Shown: positions 1 through 8,362 of the stretch, piece by piece
Layout: the number at the start of each line of letters is the position of its first letter
Numbering within the stretch: position 1 is the first letter of the stretch
Source of the DNA: Bacteroides propionicigenes
GTDB lineage: Bacteria > Bacteroidota > Bacteroidia > Bacteroidales > Bacteroidaceae
Assembly: GCF_018390535.1 (NCBI RefSeq)
Contig: NZ_JAHBBW010000002.1
Coordinates: 434,001 to 498,000 of the forward strand
Length of the DNA stretch: 64,000 nucleotides
Direction of reading: 5' to 3'
Translations under genes and position numbers: made by a program
Notes under the pieces: model-generated
What the model saw: only the letters and a program-made list of their open reading frames with translations
Told to the model about the DNA's origin: nothing
Database searches by the model: none

Positions 1-670
1 AGGTCATCCGGAGATATTGCATCAGTTTCCCGCAGGGACACAGGGCATGTTCCCGTTGGCGGGCATAACTCAGGTCCCCGTTGGAGAGAACCATGCCTTC
101 AGCATTGAGACAGAGGTCGCCGTAAACGTAGTTCTCCTCCGTAAGATAAATCCCATGAACAGGGTTCGGAAACCCCTCCGTGCTGCGGCCTTCCCGGAAA
201 AGGAAGATACGCTCGGCCTGTCCCCGGACTCCGAAAAAGGGATACGGGGAAAGTGCCGCGAGCGTGGCGGCATGCTCTGCCGGATCATGGAAGCGGTCGT
301 CGCTCATTTCGAGCATGTGGCCGGAGTCCTGTTCCTTTTCCTCCTGGTACTCGTACAGTGCGGCGCAGGCTTCTATGAATTCCTCCGAACGGGATGTGGC
401 AGAGCCGTTGGTTACGATATAAAAGTCATTGACAGTAATACCGTAGGCGCGTACCCGTTCGAGGATATGGCGGATGGCCCGGACGTTAAGCGACGGCTCG
501 CCGCCCGTGATGTTGAAATGGCGAATATGCCTGACATGCCGCAGCAGGTTGCTTATATGTTTCAAAGGGATATCCACGGATTCGGCATCTCCCCGCATGC
601 AATGGGTACAGCGCATGTTGCAACGTCGGGTAATCTCGATGCAGAGATTCTTGATATATAGTTCTCTCAT
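1..670 (-). CDS. Radical SAM protein (3' end beyond window)
   Basis: The first 223 residues are in the window; no stop is reached. The N-terminus carries the radical SAM iron-sulphur motif CX3CX2C (Cys17, Cys21, Cys24 in CNMRCTHC) and a GGEP motif at residues 56-59 that contacts S-adenosylmethionine in this family. Enzymes of this fold cleave SAM to a 5'-deoxyadenosyl radical. A further CPC pair appears near the window edge and could begin a C-terminal auxiliary cluster domain. The ATG at 670 lies 18 nt after the upstream gene's stop. It could be a QueE-like or peptide-modifying enzyme; the substrate cannot be told from this fragment. Confidence 0.88.
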   Translation of the reverse strand, partial: MRELYIKNLCIEITRRCNMRCTHCMRGDAESVDIPLKHISNLLRHVRHIRHFNITGGEPSLNVRAIRHILERVRAYGITVNDFYIVTNGSATSRSEEFIEACAALYEYQEEKEQDSGHMLEMSDDRFHDPAEHAATLAALSPYPFFGVRGQAERIFLFREGRSTEGFPNPVHGIYLTEENYVYGDLCLNAEGMVLSNGDLSYARQREHALCPCGKLMQYLRMT

Positions 671-687
671 ATTCGATGTAGTTCGGC

Positions 688-1191
688 TTAAGTTTCATCC
701 GGGATTTCCTTTCCCGTGTAAGGATTATACAGCGGTGTGTTGCCAACTGCCTCGGCGTCAATAGCGAAACTGCCACGGCCTACGTCGTAGAAGAGTTCCA
801 GCTTTAGTGGCGTTGAAGCGATGACTTTCTCAGCCTCGGCTTGTGACAGGCCTGAATACATCAGGCATTTGACACGACACCGGAACATTTCCGGATTGGT
901 TTCCGGCGTGGTAACTACATCAACGACCTCGCACACTTCATCCGTGATGGCGAAGCGGTCGGGATTGGGTGTGCCGTTCCTTCTAGAGCCGTCCGATGCG
1001 GCATGTCCGGTGATTGAATGGTTCCGCACCTTTTCGGCGGGATAGGTCTTATCGCCTTTGGCGAAATACGACTTGCCGGAGGCGACACAGGCATGATAGA
1101 TTACGTCGTGGACCTTTCGTCCGTTGTCAAGTATAATTGTATAGACCGTTCCCTCCTGCAAGACAGGAACGGCATTCGGTTTATGAGACAT
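688..1191 (-). CDS. Hypothetical protein, 167 aa
   Basis: No family recognised. It is a soluble protein without signal peptide or membrane segment. The N-terminal 45 residues look like a small beta domain (EGTVYTIILDNGRKVHDVIYH) and the C-terminal half contains an alpha/beta segment with SQAEAEKVIAS. It sits 18 nt upstream of the radical SAM gene and in the same operon, so the two may be co-expressed. Reading frame integrity and tight spacing support it being real. Confidence 0.7.
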   Translation of the reverse strand: MSHKPNAVPVLQEGTVYTIILDNGRKVHDVIYHACVASGKSYFAKGDKTYPAEKVRNHSITGHAASDGSRRNGTPNPDRFAITDEVCEVVDVVTTPETNPEMFRCRVKCLMYSGLSQAEAEKVIASTPLKLELFYDVGRGSFAIDAEAVGNTPLYNPYTGKEIPDET

Positions 1192-1202
1192 AAGATTTGT
1201 TT

Positions 1203-1466
1203 TTAGCTGTTTATGAATTTCGGTCTTGCACGCCGCATGATGTGTAGGTCATCGTAACCGATGGCTCTCAGTTCGGAAAGCGGGTTGCGGTACTCCTTTT
1301 CATGGGCTGGCCGTGTCATGGCGATCACGCCCGCATAGTCGGCTGCGCCATGCTGGCCGACATGCATGTAGGAGGTTATTTCACCCCGCCGTCCGCTCCA
1401 CGGTATGTCCGGGAACAGGGCGATGACCTGTCCGTCGGGATAGCGTCTAAAGACCACCTTCGTCAT
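1203..1466 (-). CDS. Hypothetical protein, about 87 aa (MTKVVFRRYPDG family)
   Basis: The open frame starts at 1547, but the ATG at 1466 (MTKVVFRRYPDGQVIALFPDIPW) is preferred: the upstream part is the out-of-frame shadow of the neighbouring gene. Proteins beginning with this kind of sequence are, from memory, common on Bacteroidales plasmids and conjugative elements; function unknown. A conserved-looking core (HVGQHGAADY) follows. It overlaps the upstream gene by about 20 nt, implying translational coupling. Confidence 0.75.
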   Translation of the reverse strand: MTKVVFRRYPDGQVIALFPDIPWSGRRGEITSYMHVGQHGAADYAGVIAMTRPAHEKEYRNPLSELRAIGYDDLHIMRRARPKFINS

Positions 1467-1626
1467 TTTTCCCGCAGATTTCCGTGTCGATTTCATAGTC
1501 CCCGTAATTTTTGAATTCATAGTCCACTTCGCTGATAATTTCGTCAACCTCTTCGTCCGTTATCTCATCGGCCTTCGGGTTGTCGATATCGAGCCGTACG
1601 GTCAGGTAGATGGTTCTTGTTGCCAT
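1447..1626 (-). CDS. Small acidic hypothetical protein, 59 aa
   Basis: Start chosen at the second methionine (MATRTIYLTVRLDI); the open frame begins at 1638. The protein is strongly acidic in its middle and starts with a beta strand followed by a helix (DEEVDEIISEVDYEF), a pattern seen in short accessory proteins of Bacteroidales mobile elements. Its end overlaps the next gene by 20 nt. No function can be inferred. Confidence 0.65.
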   Translation of the reverse strand: MATRTIYLTVRLDIDNPKADEITDEEVDEIISEVDYEFKNYGDYEIDTEICGKNDEGGL

Positions 1627-1660
1627 AATATCATACATTTTTTAGTGTCACAAAGCCGGC

Positions 1661-2179
1661 CTATGACAGGCCGACGGTATATTTCTCTATCAGCCGCTTC
1701 CGGTACGCCTTGTCCTTTCCGGCGGCAAGGCTTGCCAGTTTGCGGATATTCCGGTTGGCTTTTTCCGCGACCTGCTCCACGGTCGGTCCGGGAGTCATGA
1801 AATCACGGCATCCGGCACTGCAATACAGCTGCTTTTCCTTGACCGTCCTGCCACAGGCCGGACACCGGCGCTTGCCGTCACGCTCCAGCACTTCCAGAAT
1901 ATTGGCATGAATGCCTTTCCACCATTCAATACGGTCTATGTCATAATCGTAGACGGTTATCGTGTTCCCGAAACTGCGGGCTTCGACCTCAACGGCAATG
2001 CCCTCATCTTCAAGGCAAACCTTCAATACCGGGTCTTCGTGAGGCTCACAGTGCCTGTCATACCAGATGATATAGGTGGGATCGTCCAGTTCGTCAGGCT
2101 CTCCCAGACAGAGTTCCGTAAGACCGTTGTTCACGAGAATGTTGCGGATGGCGTCTTGTAAATCTTTGATACAGTCCAT
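1661..2179 (-). CDS. Zinc-ribbon hypothetical protein, 172 aa
   Basis: Residues 1-100 form an acidic alpha/beta domain. Around residues 105-125 there is a CPAC...CSAGC motif typical of a treble-clef or zinc-ribbon metal site, followed by a basic helical C-terminus (KANRNIRKLASLAAGKDKAYRKRLIEKY) that could bind nucleic acid. No domain name recognised. It lies inside the minus-strand operon with a short spacer to its neighbours. Confidence 0.72.
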   Translation of the reverse strand: MDCIKDLQDAIRNILVNNGLTELCLGEPDELDDPTYIIWYDRHCEPHEDPVLKVCLEDEGIAVEVEARSFGNTITVYDYDIDRIEWWKGIHANILEVLERDGKRRCPACGRTVKEKQLYCSAGCRDFMTPGPTVEQVAEKANRNIRKLASLAAGKDKAYRKRLIEKYTVGLS

Positions 2180-2211
2180 TGATATTTCGTTTTATGGTTG
2201 TTCCTCATTCG

Positions 2212-2640
2212 TCAGTTCATCTCCGAAGCGTGGCCGACGAACTGGAAGATATCGGCGTATTGTTCGCTGTAGATATAGAATCCGTCCCGTTTTTCCCCGG
2301 TCTCCGCATCTATTCCGTCAGCAAGGAGATATTCCCCGTCATCCGTCAGGTAGACATCGGTAAGCTTGATACGGGGCGTGTCGTGCTTCCCGTACAAGGT
2401 TGTCGTGACGGGGAAGTTGTTGTCATCGAGTTCCTCCTCTTCTGTAAGGCCGAGTGATACGCGGCCATATTGTGCCAGGAACTCCAGCATGAATTTCAGC
2501 ATGGCTTGCTCGGCCTCGTGCAGCCGTCCGTCGATAAAGGCGTACTGGGTGGCGAACAGATGCAGCTTGTCGGCGCTCATTTTGTCCGGGGCTTTGCCCG
2601 GCTCCGCATTGTCTTTCTGTATTTTATCCATATCTGTCAT
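2212..2640 (-). CDS. Acidic hypothetical protein, 142 aa
   Basis: A soluble, acidic protein with a Lys/Asp-rich N-terminus, a helical segment (FIDGRLHEAEQAMLKFMLEFLAQYG) and a beta-rich C-terminal half. No family recognised. It is separated by about 10 nt from the upstream gene. Nothing in it suggests an enzyme. Confidence 0.65.
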   Translation of the reverse strand: MTDMDKIQKDNAEPGKAPDKMSADKLHLFATQYAFIDGRLHEAEQAMLKFMLEFLAQYGRVSLGLTEEEELDDNNFPVTTTLYGKHDTPRIKLTDVYLTDDGEYLLADGIDAETGEKRDGFYIYSEQYADIFQFVGHASEMN

Positions 2641-2650
2641 ATTGTTGGTT

Positions 2651-2971
2651 TCATGTTTCCAGCGGGGTGAAGGAGACGGTCAGTATCACTTTCTCGTCAC
2701 CCAGGTTGAACACTTTCAGGCAGTCGTTACTGATAGTCCTTTTCAGGATGTCTCCCCGGTATCGGGAATTGCGTACCTTGAAGGTAAAATCATCAATGAA
2801 CGAGCTGATGCAATGAAGCACGTGGTCGAATTCTTCCTTACCATACCGTTCCATTTCAGGGAAAATGCCTTTCAGATGCGCCCGCAGGCTCAATATGTAG
2901 TTCGGGGTCTTGCCCGTGATTTTTCCCGAGTATGTGATTTTGTATTTCCTGTCCATGATATGCCGTTCCAT
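2651..2971 (-). CDS. Hypothetical protein, 106 aa
   Basis: Small alpha/beta protein beginning MERHIMDRKYKITYSG; an internal ATG at residue 6 is an equally likely start. It abuts the upstream gene, whose stop is at 2972. The beta-rich ends and central helix (EEFDHVLHCISSFIDDF) give no family match that I recognise. Confidence 0.62.
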   Translation of the reverse strand: MERHIMDRKYKITYSGKITGKTPNYILSLRAHLKGIFPEMERYGKEEFDHVLHCISSFIDDFTFKVRNSRYRGDILKRTISNDCLKVFNLGDEKVILTVSFTPLET

Positions 2972-3322
2972 TTAATCGTTACTGTCATACCAGCCCTCGA
3001 TCTCATCGAAATAGCCGTTCGAGTCCCATTCTTCCAGCAAGGTGGTCGGGTACGTCCATTCAAGGCTGTAAAACAGATCCTGGCACACCTCTTCATTACC
3101 CTTGCACAGGGCGAGCAGTGAGTTATGCGTGAAACAGCCGTCACTGCTCTCCGGCACACGCCAGTCCTCACGGTCTTCTGCCGCGTATTCGGGTATATAG
3201 CACACTTCATCGGGGCGGTTGAGAAAGGCATCCTCGTTCTTGTAGATGTTTCCTTCCCCTCCGTATTCCAGTTCATAGAACACACCTTCCGGCGTTTCTA
3301 TCCTGTTGCCAATCTCTATCAT
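2972..3322 (-). CDS. Acidic hypothetical protein, 116 aa
   Basis: The open frame extends upstream to 3499, but the first part is a shadow of the next gene; the ATG at 3322 (MIEIGNRIETPEGVFYELEYGG) overlaps that gene's stop by 4 nt (ATGA), the usual coupling arrangement here. The product is acidic and aromatic-rich with a tyrosine/aspartate-rich tail. Function unknown. Confidence 0.72.
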   Translation of the reverse strand: MIEIGNRIETPEGVFYELEYGGEGNIYKNEDAFLNRPDEVCYIPEYAAEDREDWRVPESSDGCFTHNSLLALCKGNEEVCQDLFYSLEWTYPTTLLEEWDSNGYFDEIEGWYDSND

Positions 3323-3990
3323 AGCGTTGCCGTTTCGTGGGTATATATAATCACCATCCGGGAGGAGAGCACCTTGTCGCGTACCGTGGGGTTGGCGATT
3401 GCCCAATCGGAATGGAAATGCATGTCCGGAATGGATGCGGTGTCCACAATATCGCCCCCGTTTTCCAGATGGAGATAATCCGGCTGATACAGGTCGCAAA
3501 GGAATTTGCCGTCCGTATCGCTGATGGCGTATATCTTGCCGTCGAGTGCGGCCGTCATCTCCTCCTCGCTGCGGTAGACCAACAGGTATTTACAGCCGGT
3601 CTTCATCTCTTCCGCAATCCGCTTATGCAGTTCTTCAGGAGATAATTCACGCAGTCTTGACACGACCGCCCCGATACTTTCCACGGCATCGTAGCTGTCC
3701 AAGGCATCATGGCAGGTCGTTTCAAACTCCTCTTTCGGACGACCCGCAAAATTGATGGTACGGACTTCCTGCCCGTGCCCGCCGAGCAGGTAAAAGGGCG
3801 TACCGTTCCATTGTTCCTTTCTGACAGAGAGCGGCCGGGAGCATTCCCGTGTCTGCCGGTTCACAACGGCATACAGTTCCAGACTTTCCCCGCATTCCAT
3901 ACGCAGGATATGCCGGGCGAACTCCGTAAATGTCATGATTTTGATTCCTTCCCCGTTCGCCGTGAAGAAATCCTGTCTTGTCTGTTTCAT
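3319..3990 (-). CDS. Hypothetical protein, 223 aa
   Basis: Starts MKQTRQDFFTANGEG; an internal ATG at residue 19 (MTFTEFARHILRMECGESL) matches the typical opening of a family of small mobile-element proteins and may be the real start. The body contains a helical region around residues 75-120 and a beta-rich C-terminus. It is the first gene after the terminator at 4055-4089, so it may begin a transcription unit. Function unknown. Confidence 0.7.
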   Translation of the reverse strand: MKQTRQDFFTANGEGIKIMTFTEFARHILRMECGESLELYAVVNRQTRECSRPLSVRKEQWNGTPFYLLGGHGQEVRTINFAGRPKEEFETTCHDALDSYDAVESIGAVVSRLRELSPEELHKRIAEEMKTGCKYLLVYRSEEEMTAALDGKIYAISDTDGKFLCDLYQPDYLHLENGGDIVDTASIPDMHFHSDWAIANPTVRDKVLSSRMVIIYTHETATL

Positions 3991-4054
3991 AAATCCGTTT
4001 TTTTAAGAGTAGGTAATCGTTTTGTATAAGGGGTGGAATACTCACCTCGTTTTG

Positions 4055-4089
4055 AAAAAAAAAGACCGCCGCAGCCGTAGCCGCGACGG
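4055..4089 (-). terminator. Rho-independent terminator
   Basis: Read on the minus strand, a 10-bp GC-rich stem (66-75 pairs with 80-89 in 40xx numbering) with a 4-nt loop is followed directly by nine U residues. It lies about 40 nt after the stop of the 290-aa gene and marks an operon boundary in an otherwise continuous gene string. Confidence 0.85.
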
Positions 4090-4131
4090 CCCGTCATCAT
4101 TATGGCATGTGATGAACAGGTTCTATTTTCG

Positions 4132-5004
4132 TTATTCGGCCTCGTAGTACGGTACGCCGTGCCTTACCACTGCTTTTTCCATTTCTTCCCACCAGATTTC
4201 ACTATGGCGGTCATTGTCAAAATCTATGGGCTTTCTTTTACCGAGCCGCAGCCGGTCCCGTGTCTCCATTTCCGTTTCGTACACAATCTGTTCCATTTCT
4301 TCGTCCGTAACATGGTAGGTATCGAACGGCTCCGGCAGAGATTCCAACTCCCTGCGTGACAGCTCGGATTGCCCGCAGGTGAAAACCTTGTCATAGAAAG
4401 CGTCATCTTTCGGCGGCAGTTCGGGTTCCTGTTCCGGCAGCACATCCAGATAATCCGACTCGTACAGGTAGTTTTCGCCGCGCCCCTTCGTCTGCCGGTT
4501 GTTCTTGAACTCTTCCAGATCACTTTCCGTCAGGCGGAATTCCTTCTTCTTACGCCGCAGGTACTCCATCATGTTTTCGAGGGAGGAGAACGGGGCTATG
4601 AGCTCCATGGAAGAACGGTTGTGCCAGGCATCGCTCCGGTACAGCAGGTAGACCTGCGGGCGGTTCCGGGCCGCCTCCTTACGGTATTCGCCGAACTCAT
4701 ACAGGGCGTTGTCGAAACTTCCGAATGCCAGCCGGACTTTGTCTTCGACGGATATGGACTCCCGGCATTCCTCAAAACGGCGTTGCACGTATCCGATGAA
4801 ACCCACGTCTTCCAGAGTCTCCATGACCGTGATGTCATCAGTCGAGAGCGCGATGTCAGCTCCTGCGAAATTGTCGGCTGACAGCACGTGTTTCTCTTCA
4901 TTGTATTCGTCTTCCGCCCTGCAGACGGCCAGACCGGGCGTTTCCGCCTCGATCTCCACGACCTTACGGAGCGTCTCTTCGATAGCTATCCGGTATTTTT
5001 TCAT
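4132..5004 (-). CDS. DpnD/PcfM-like protein, 290 aa
   Basis: The N-terminal about 50 residues (KKYRIAIEETLRKVVEIEAETPGLAVCRAEDEY...) match the pattern of the small DpnD/PcfM domain found on conjugative elements and phages: a beta strand with IEE, a second strand with VEIEA, a helix and a hydrophobic finish. The remaining 230 residues are charged and helical, without motifs I recognise. Its start overlaps the preceding gene by 4 nt. It is followed by a strong terminator. Role unknown; the domain assignment is by pattern, not search. Confidence 0.6.
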   Translation of the reverse strand: MKKYRIAIEETLRKVVEIEAETPGLAVCRAEDEYNEEKHVLSADNFAGADIALSTDDITVMETLEDVGFIGYVQRRFEECRESISVEDKVRLAFGSFDNALYEFGEYRKEAARNRPQVYLLYRSDAWHNRSSMELIAPFSSLENMMEYLRRKKKEFRLTESDLEEFKNNRQTKGRGENYLYESDYLDVLPEQEPELPPKDDAFYDKVFTCGQSELSRRELESLPEPFDTYHVTDEEMEQIVYETEMETRDRLRLGKRKPIDFDNDRHSEIWWEEMEKAVVRHGVPYYEAE

Positions 5005-6905
5005 TGTATGATGTTTATTTGTTTCAGTTCACGTTTGTAGTTTCTCAATGACGGCTTGTGCCCTTTCTCCCTTACGATCTGGCGCATCTGTGCAAAGGTG
5101 TATGCCTTCTCCATGTCCAGGCCGTAGTCCGTGGCGAATGCCGTCATTCCGATATAGCAGAAGCCGAACTTCCGGTGCAGCATGTCGGCCGTATAAGGAG
5201 TCATGTCTTCCGCCAGGGTTACGGGGACAGCCATTCCCCGGATCTTGAACTTCAAGCCCTCGATAAGGGTCCCGCAGTTGTCGCTGTGGTAGGTCAGGTC
5301 CCTGCGGCGGGCGCAGTAACCGATGGTCTCGCCCATGAAGGTGTTGCGGAAGATTTCCGTACGGTTCAGGTCCTTCAACTTCTCGACACCGTAATAGCAG
5401 ACCGCCTGTACGGCTTTCAACGCTTTGTCCACACGGGGTTTGACAAAGCGGGGGTCGTTTTCCGCCACGATCTTTTCCAGCCACGTGCGGTGGAAGGTTC
5501 CGACAGGCACGTCGAACACCTTCTCCGGTGTGCAGTATTTTGAATCCGACCGCGTCATCATCAGATGTGCCGAGGACGGCTCGTATTGTTCTTTCAGGTA
5601 AAAGGCCAGACAGGTATTGCCGACTTTGCAGTAAGTATAGTCGTCACGGCTGTTTTTCAGCGACAGCATCGTGGTTTCCCCGCCGTAGAACTTCTCGGGC
5701 AGTCCGGTCTGTCGGCAGAACTCCGTGAGGAAATGTCCGGGGATGGCACGTGCATAACTGCGCTCCCGGTAGCACTCCTTCGCCATTTGTGGGGTGATGA
5801 ACCGTTTGGCAAAGTCACAGATATGGTGATGGCCGTAATCATACGCCGCCTGCGTGTTCGCGTAGGTCTGGAACTTTTTGGGCATCTGGCGGAACCAGCG
5901 GAAACACGTCCCGTGCTCCATGCAGTAGTCGACAAATTCCCGCGTCCATACATTTTCAGGAAATTCGGGACAGTTGCCGTTTCTTCGGATGAATGCCTTG
6001 CACACTTCCACCGTGAGCAGGGATTGTTCAGTTTCCTCGTCGATATAGCAGTTCGTCTCCCGTTTGCTGTTATCGATGGCAATGACCAGTCTTTCCGGTG
6101 TCTTGAACCGCTTCGGCAACTCCCCGAACATGTAAGGGTGTTTCTCCATCAGCCGGTCCGCCAGCATGTCGTCCAGATATACCGACAACGGCTTGAAAAA
6201 CTGGGGGTCTGTGATGAAGTTTTTTCCTTCGGTCGAACAGACAGCCGCATGGAGAATCTCATAGGAATAGAACCGGGCGGGAACAAGCGAGAGGTCATGT
6301 TCCGCCATCTTGCGGTAGTATGCCGCAGTCTTGAAACGGGACGGCACGACGGCATCGGTAACCGTGCTCAATATTTTCATCCCGTCGAGCATCCCGTAAT
6401 AGAACTCTTGAGTCTTTACCTCAACGGGGACATATCCGAGGATAAGCCCCGTTTTCATGACGGCGTCTGTCCTGCTGTCCGTGTAATACGGGTCGTAAAT
6501 ATAGCTGCGCAAGGCCAGGTATGCCAGTTGCGCATCCCAAAGGCGTTCAGGTATGAAGGCGAGAATGTCGAAATCCCCGCGTCCGTTTCGGATGACCGCT
6601 TCTGCCATTTCTCGGGTAACCATTGCTTCGGGAACGGCCGTGATATTCTTCGTTTTTTTGCGCATGGCGTAGTCACAGACTGCTCCCGAACGGTACGCCT
6701 CCGGAATATTGCGCAGCTCGAAGCTGTGCCAGCTCTCCGTGCTGCCCGCGATGATTCGTTCTATACGTCCGGGTGTGAGGAAACGTCCCGGAATATGGCT
6801 CAGCACCTCTATTTCCTTGCTTTCGACGGCTGCTTCCACGATCTCTTCCGTGAACAGGTGTTCCGGCAGCCATTCTATGGCCGATACGATGTTATTGTGC
6901 CGCAT
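5001..6905 (-). CDS. Large helical-repeat protein, 634 aa
   Basis: The sequence is built of about 30-35-residue degenerate repeats with the signature [IV]P..[FL].T.E.....A (for example at LPEHLFTEEIVEAAV, IPGRFLTPGRIERII, VPEAMVTREMAEAVI, LPKRFKTPERLVIAI, FAKRFITPQMAKECY). This resembles DUF4116-type helical repeats, which form solenoids for protein binding. The last 200 residues change character and contain a GFCYIGMTAFATDYGLD segment. It is one of the largest proteins of the accessory operon and is coupled by a 4-nt overlap to the DpnD/PcfM-like gene. Function unknown. Confidence 0.7.
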   Translation of the reverse strand: MRHNNIVSAIEWLPEHLFTEEIVEAAVESKEIEVLSHIPGRFLTPGRIERIIAGSTESWHSFELRNIPEAYRSGAVCDYAMRKKTKNITAVPEAMVTREMAEAVIRNGRGDFDILAFIPERLWDAQLAYLALRSYIYDPYYTDSRTDAVMKTGLILGYVPVEVKTQEFYYGMLDGMKILSTVTDAVVPSRFKTAAYYRKMAEHDLSLVPARFYSYEILHAAVCSTEGKNFITDPQFFKPLSVYLDDMLADRLMEKHPYMFGELPKRFKTPERLVIAIDNSKRETNCYIDEETEQSLLTVEVCKAFIRRNGNCPEFPENVWTREFVDYCMEHGTCFRWFRQMPKKFQTYANTQAAYDYGHHHICDFAKRFITPQMAKECYRERSYARAIPGHFLTEFCRQTGLPEKFYGGETTMLSLKNSRDDYTYCKVGNTCLAFYLKEQYEPSSAHLMMTRSDSKYCTPEKVFDVPVGTFHRTWLEKIVAENDPRFVKPRVDKALKAVQAVCYYGVEKLKDLNRTEIFRNTFMGETIGYCARRRDLTYHSDNCGTLIEGLKFKIRGMAVPVTLAEDMTPYTADMLHRKFGFCYIGMTAFATDYGLDMEKAYTFAQMRQIVREKGHKPSLRNYKRELKQINIIQ

Positions 6906-7482
6906 ACAGTTTCTTTTTAAGGTTGGACGAACGGACGATTCTCACAAGGCGGCACCCCCGGTAGACATAGAGTATCCTGGATTCCCGTTCGGCGAGTTCC
7001 TCAAGTCCCTGCCAGTGCTGCGGTGTATTTATCTTTTCGAGTCGGACATGGTTGTTCACATATACCGTGATCGGTTTCATGCTGTCATGGGAGGGCGTAT
7101 CTTCGACGAAGAGCGGCTGTTCACAGTATTCTCCCTTGTCCATGACATGCCATCTGCCGTTATCGAACAGGAGGCACGTGTCCTCCATGCGGCCGAAAAT
7201 GTCTGCGTTGTCCGCGATGCGTGATGCGGATTGCCGCGGTGTTTCCCGTCCGTCACGGATCTTTGAAAAACAGTGGACGGTATCGCCGGTTCCTGTCCAT
7301 TTTCCATAGGGTGACGGTCCCAGTTTTTGTATGTCGCCCAGCGACAGCAGGGCATCTACCCGTCTGTCATTGGGATAGAACACCCGGAGTTTCCTCACAA
7401 GGTCTTTTGAAAGCGTCTCATGGAGCGCCTTGATGTGCCGGACACTGCCGTCCGGCAACAGTTTTCCGATTTGTATGCTCAT
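6892..7482 (-). CDS. Hypothetical protein, 196 aa
   Basis: Starts MSIQIGKLLPDGSVRHIKAL and overlaps the next gene by 14 nt. Alpha/beta composition with a basic C-terminus (YVYRGCRLVRIVRSSNLKKKLY). No family recognised. Upstream lies a 130-nt gap in which I see no gene. Confidence 0.68.
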   Translation of the reverse strand: MSIQIGKLLPDGSVRHIKALHETLSKDLVRKLRVFYPNDRRVDALLSLGDIQKLGPSPYGKWTGTGDTVHCFSKIRDGRETPRQSASRIADNADIFGRMEDTCLLFDNGRWHVMDKGEYCEQPLFVEDTPSHDSMKPITVYVNNHVRLEKINTPQHWQGLEELAERESRILYVYRGCRLVRIVRSSNLKKKLYAAQ

Positions 7483-7612
7483 AATAGTGCTATCTCTTGT
7501 TGTTGAAGTATAGCCGGGTCGTCCTTCTTTCGATTGACAGTCCGGCTTGAAAATTATGATTTACAGAAGTCTTCGGACTGGTATCCGGCCATGTCCGGTA
7601 CGGAACCGCGTG

Positions 7613-8281
7613 TCATTCCGTCCTGTCGTCTTCCCGTCTTTTCATTTTCAGTTCCCTGCCGGTTGCCGTGCGGCAGAGCGGCAGTTTCCCGGAAGCGGTT
7701 TGCTTGCATCCCTCGACGAGCCGTCCTTCGGACACCATTTTCCCGTACATTTCCCTGATATAACGGTATGCCGGGGAGGTGTTCGAATAAACGGACTTCC
7801 CACGGAGTGTCTTGACACGCAGCTTTTCGACGAGTATTTCCAGCACCTGCTCCCGGCTCTTGTACAGGTTCCGGCGCTTGGTGCGGAAGGCGTCGAGAAA
7901 GACACCCCCGATAGTCATGTCATGAGTCTTGTGGTAATACGCGAGTTCTTCCTCCTCCGTCAGGTCGAGAATCTCGCCGTAAGTGTCAGTACGTAGGTAC
8001 CGGAAGGTCGTTCCTTGTGCCAGAATCTTCTCGATAAGCTCCATGTGCTCTTTAAGAACAGGGCCCGATAACGATTGGGGATGACAGTACAGGCATGTCT
8101 TTCCGAGATACACCTCGGGACAACCGTCTTTGTATTTGTTTTCCTTGATGCTGAACCCTGTTTCCGTGAAAAGGCGCTTTACCTCGTCGAAGAAGCGTCC
8201 GGCTTTCTCTTCCGGCATGCGACCGCCGTCATAGCCGGACTCGACGCGGAAGTATGTGTCGATATATATCGGTGTGTCCAT
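7613..8281 (-). CDS. Hypothetical protein, 222 aa
   Basis: Soluble protein with an N-terminal alpha/beta domain (FFDEVKRLFTETGFSIKE...CPEVYLGKTCLYCHPQSLSG) and a basic C-terminal half containing RTKRRNLYKSREQVLEIL. The CLYCHPQ segment is reminiscent of proteins that describe a ligand or nucleic-acid site but is not a recognised motif. It is preceded by a hairpin terminator at 8318-8346, so it probably starts a transcript or sits after read-through. Function unknown. Confidence 0.68.
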   Translation of the reverse strand: MDTPIYIDTYFRVESGYDGGRMPEEKAGRFFDEVKRLFTETGFSIKENKYKDGCPEVYLGKTCLYCHPQSLSGPVLKEHMELIEKILAQGTTFRYLRTDTYGEILDLTEEEELAYYHKTHDMTIGGVFLDAFRTKRRNLYKSREQVLEILVEKLRVKTLRGKSVYSNTSPAYRYIREMYGKMVSEGRLVEGCKQTASGKLPLCRTATGRELKMKRREDDRTE

Positions 8282-8317
8282 TTACAGTTCTGATTTTGAT
8301 ATGTTATATAAAGCATA

Positions 8318-8346
8318 GCCCGGAACCTCCCGCTCGGGTTCCGGGC
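8318..8346 (-). terminator. Hairpin terminator after the recombinase gene
   Basis: A perfect 10-bp inverted repeat (GCCCGGAACC and its complement) with a 9-nt loop lies 17 nt after the recombinase stop codon. The following U-tract is poor, so termination may be partial. Confidence 0.65.
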
Positions 8347-8362
8347 ATCGTTGAAAATATTC

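Noticed and set aside
17..661. 214-aa + strand open frame at the left edge
   Set aside because: Antisense to the radical SAM gene, whose Cys motif and GGEP are unmistakable.
5565..6920. 451-aa + strand open frame
   Set aside because: Antisense shadow of the 634-aa helical-repeat gene, which has clear internal repeats and overlaps its neighbours properly.
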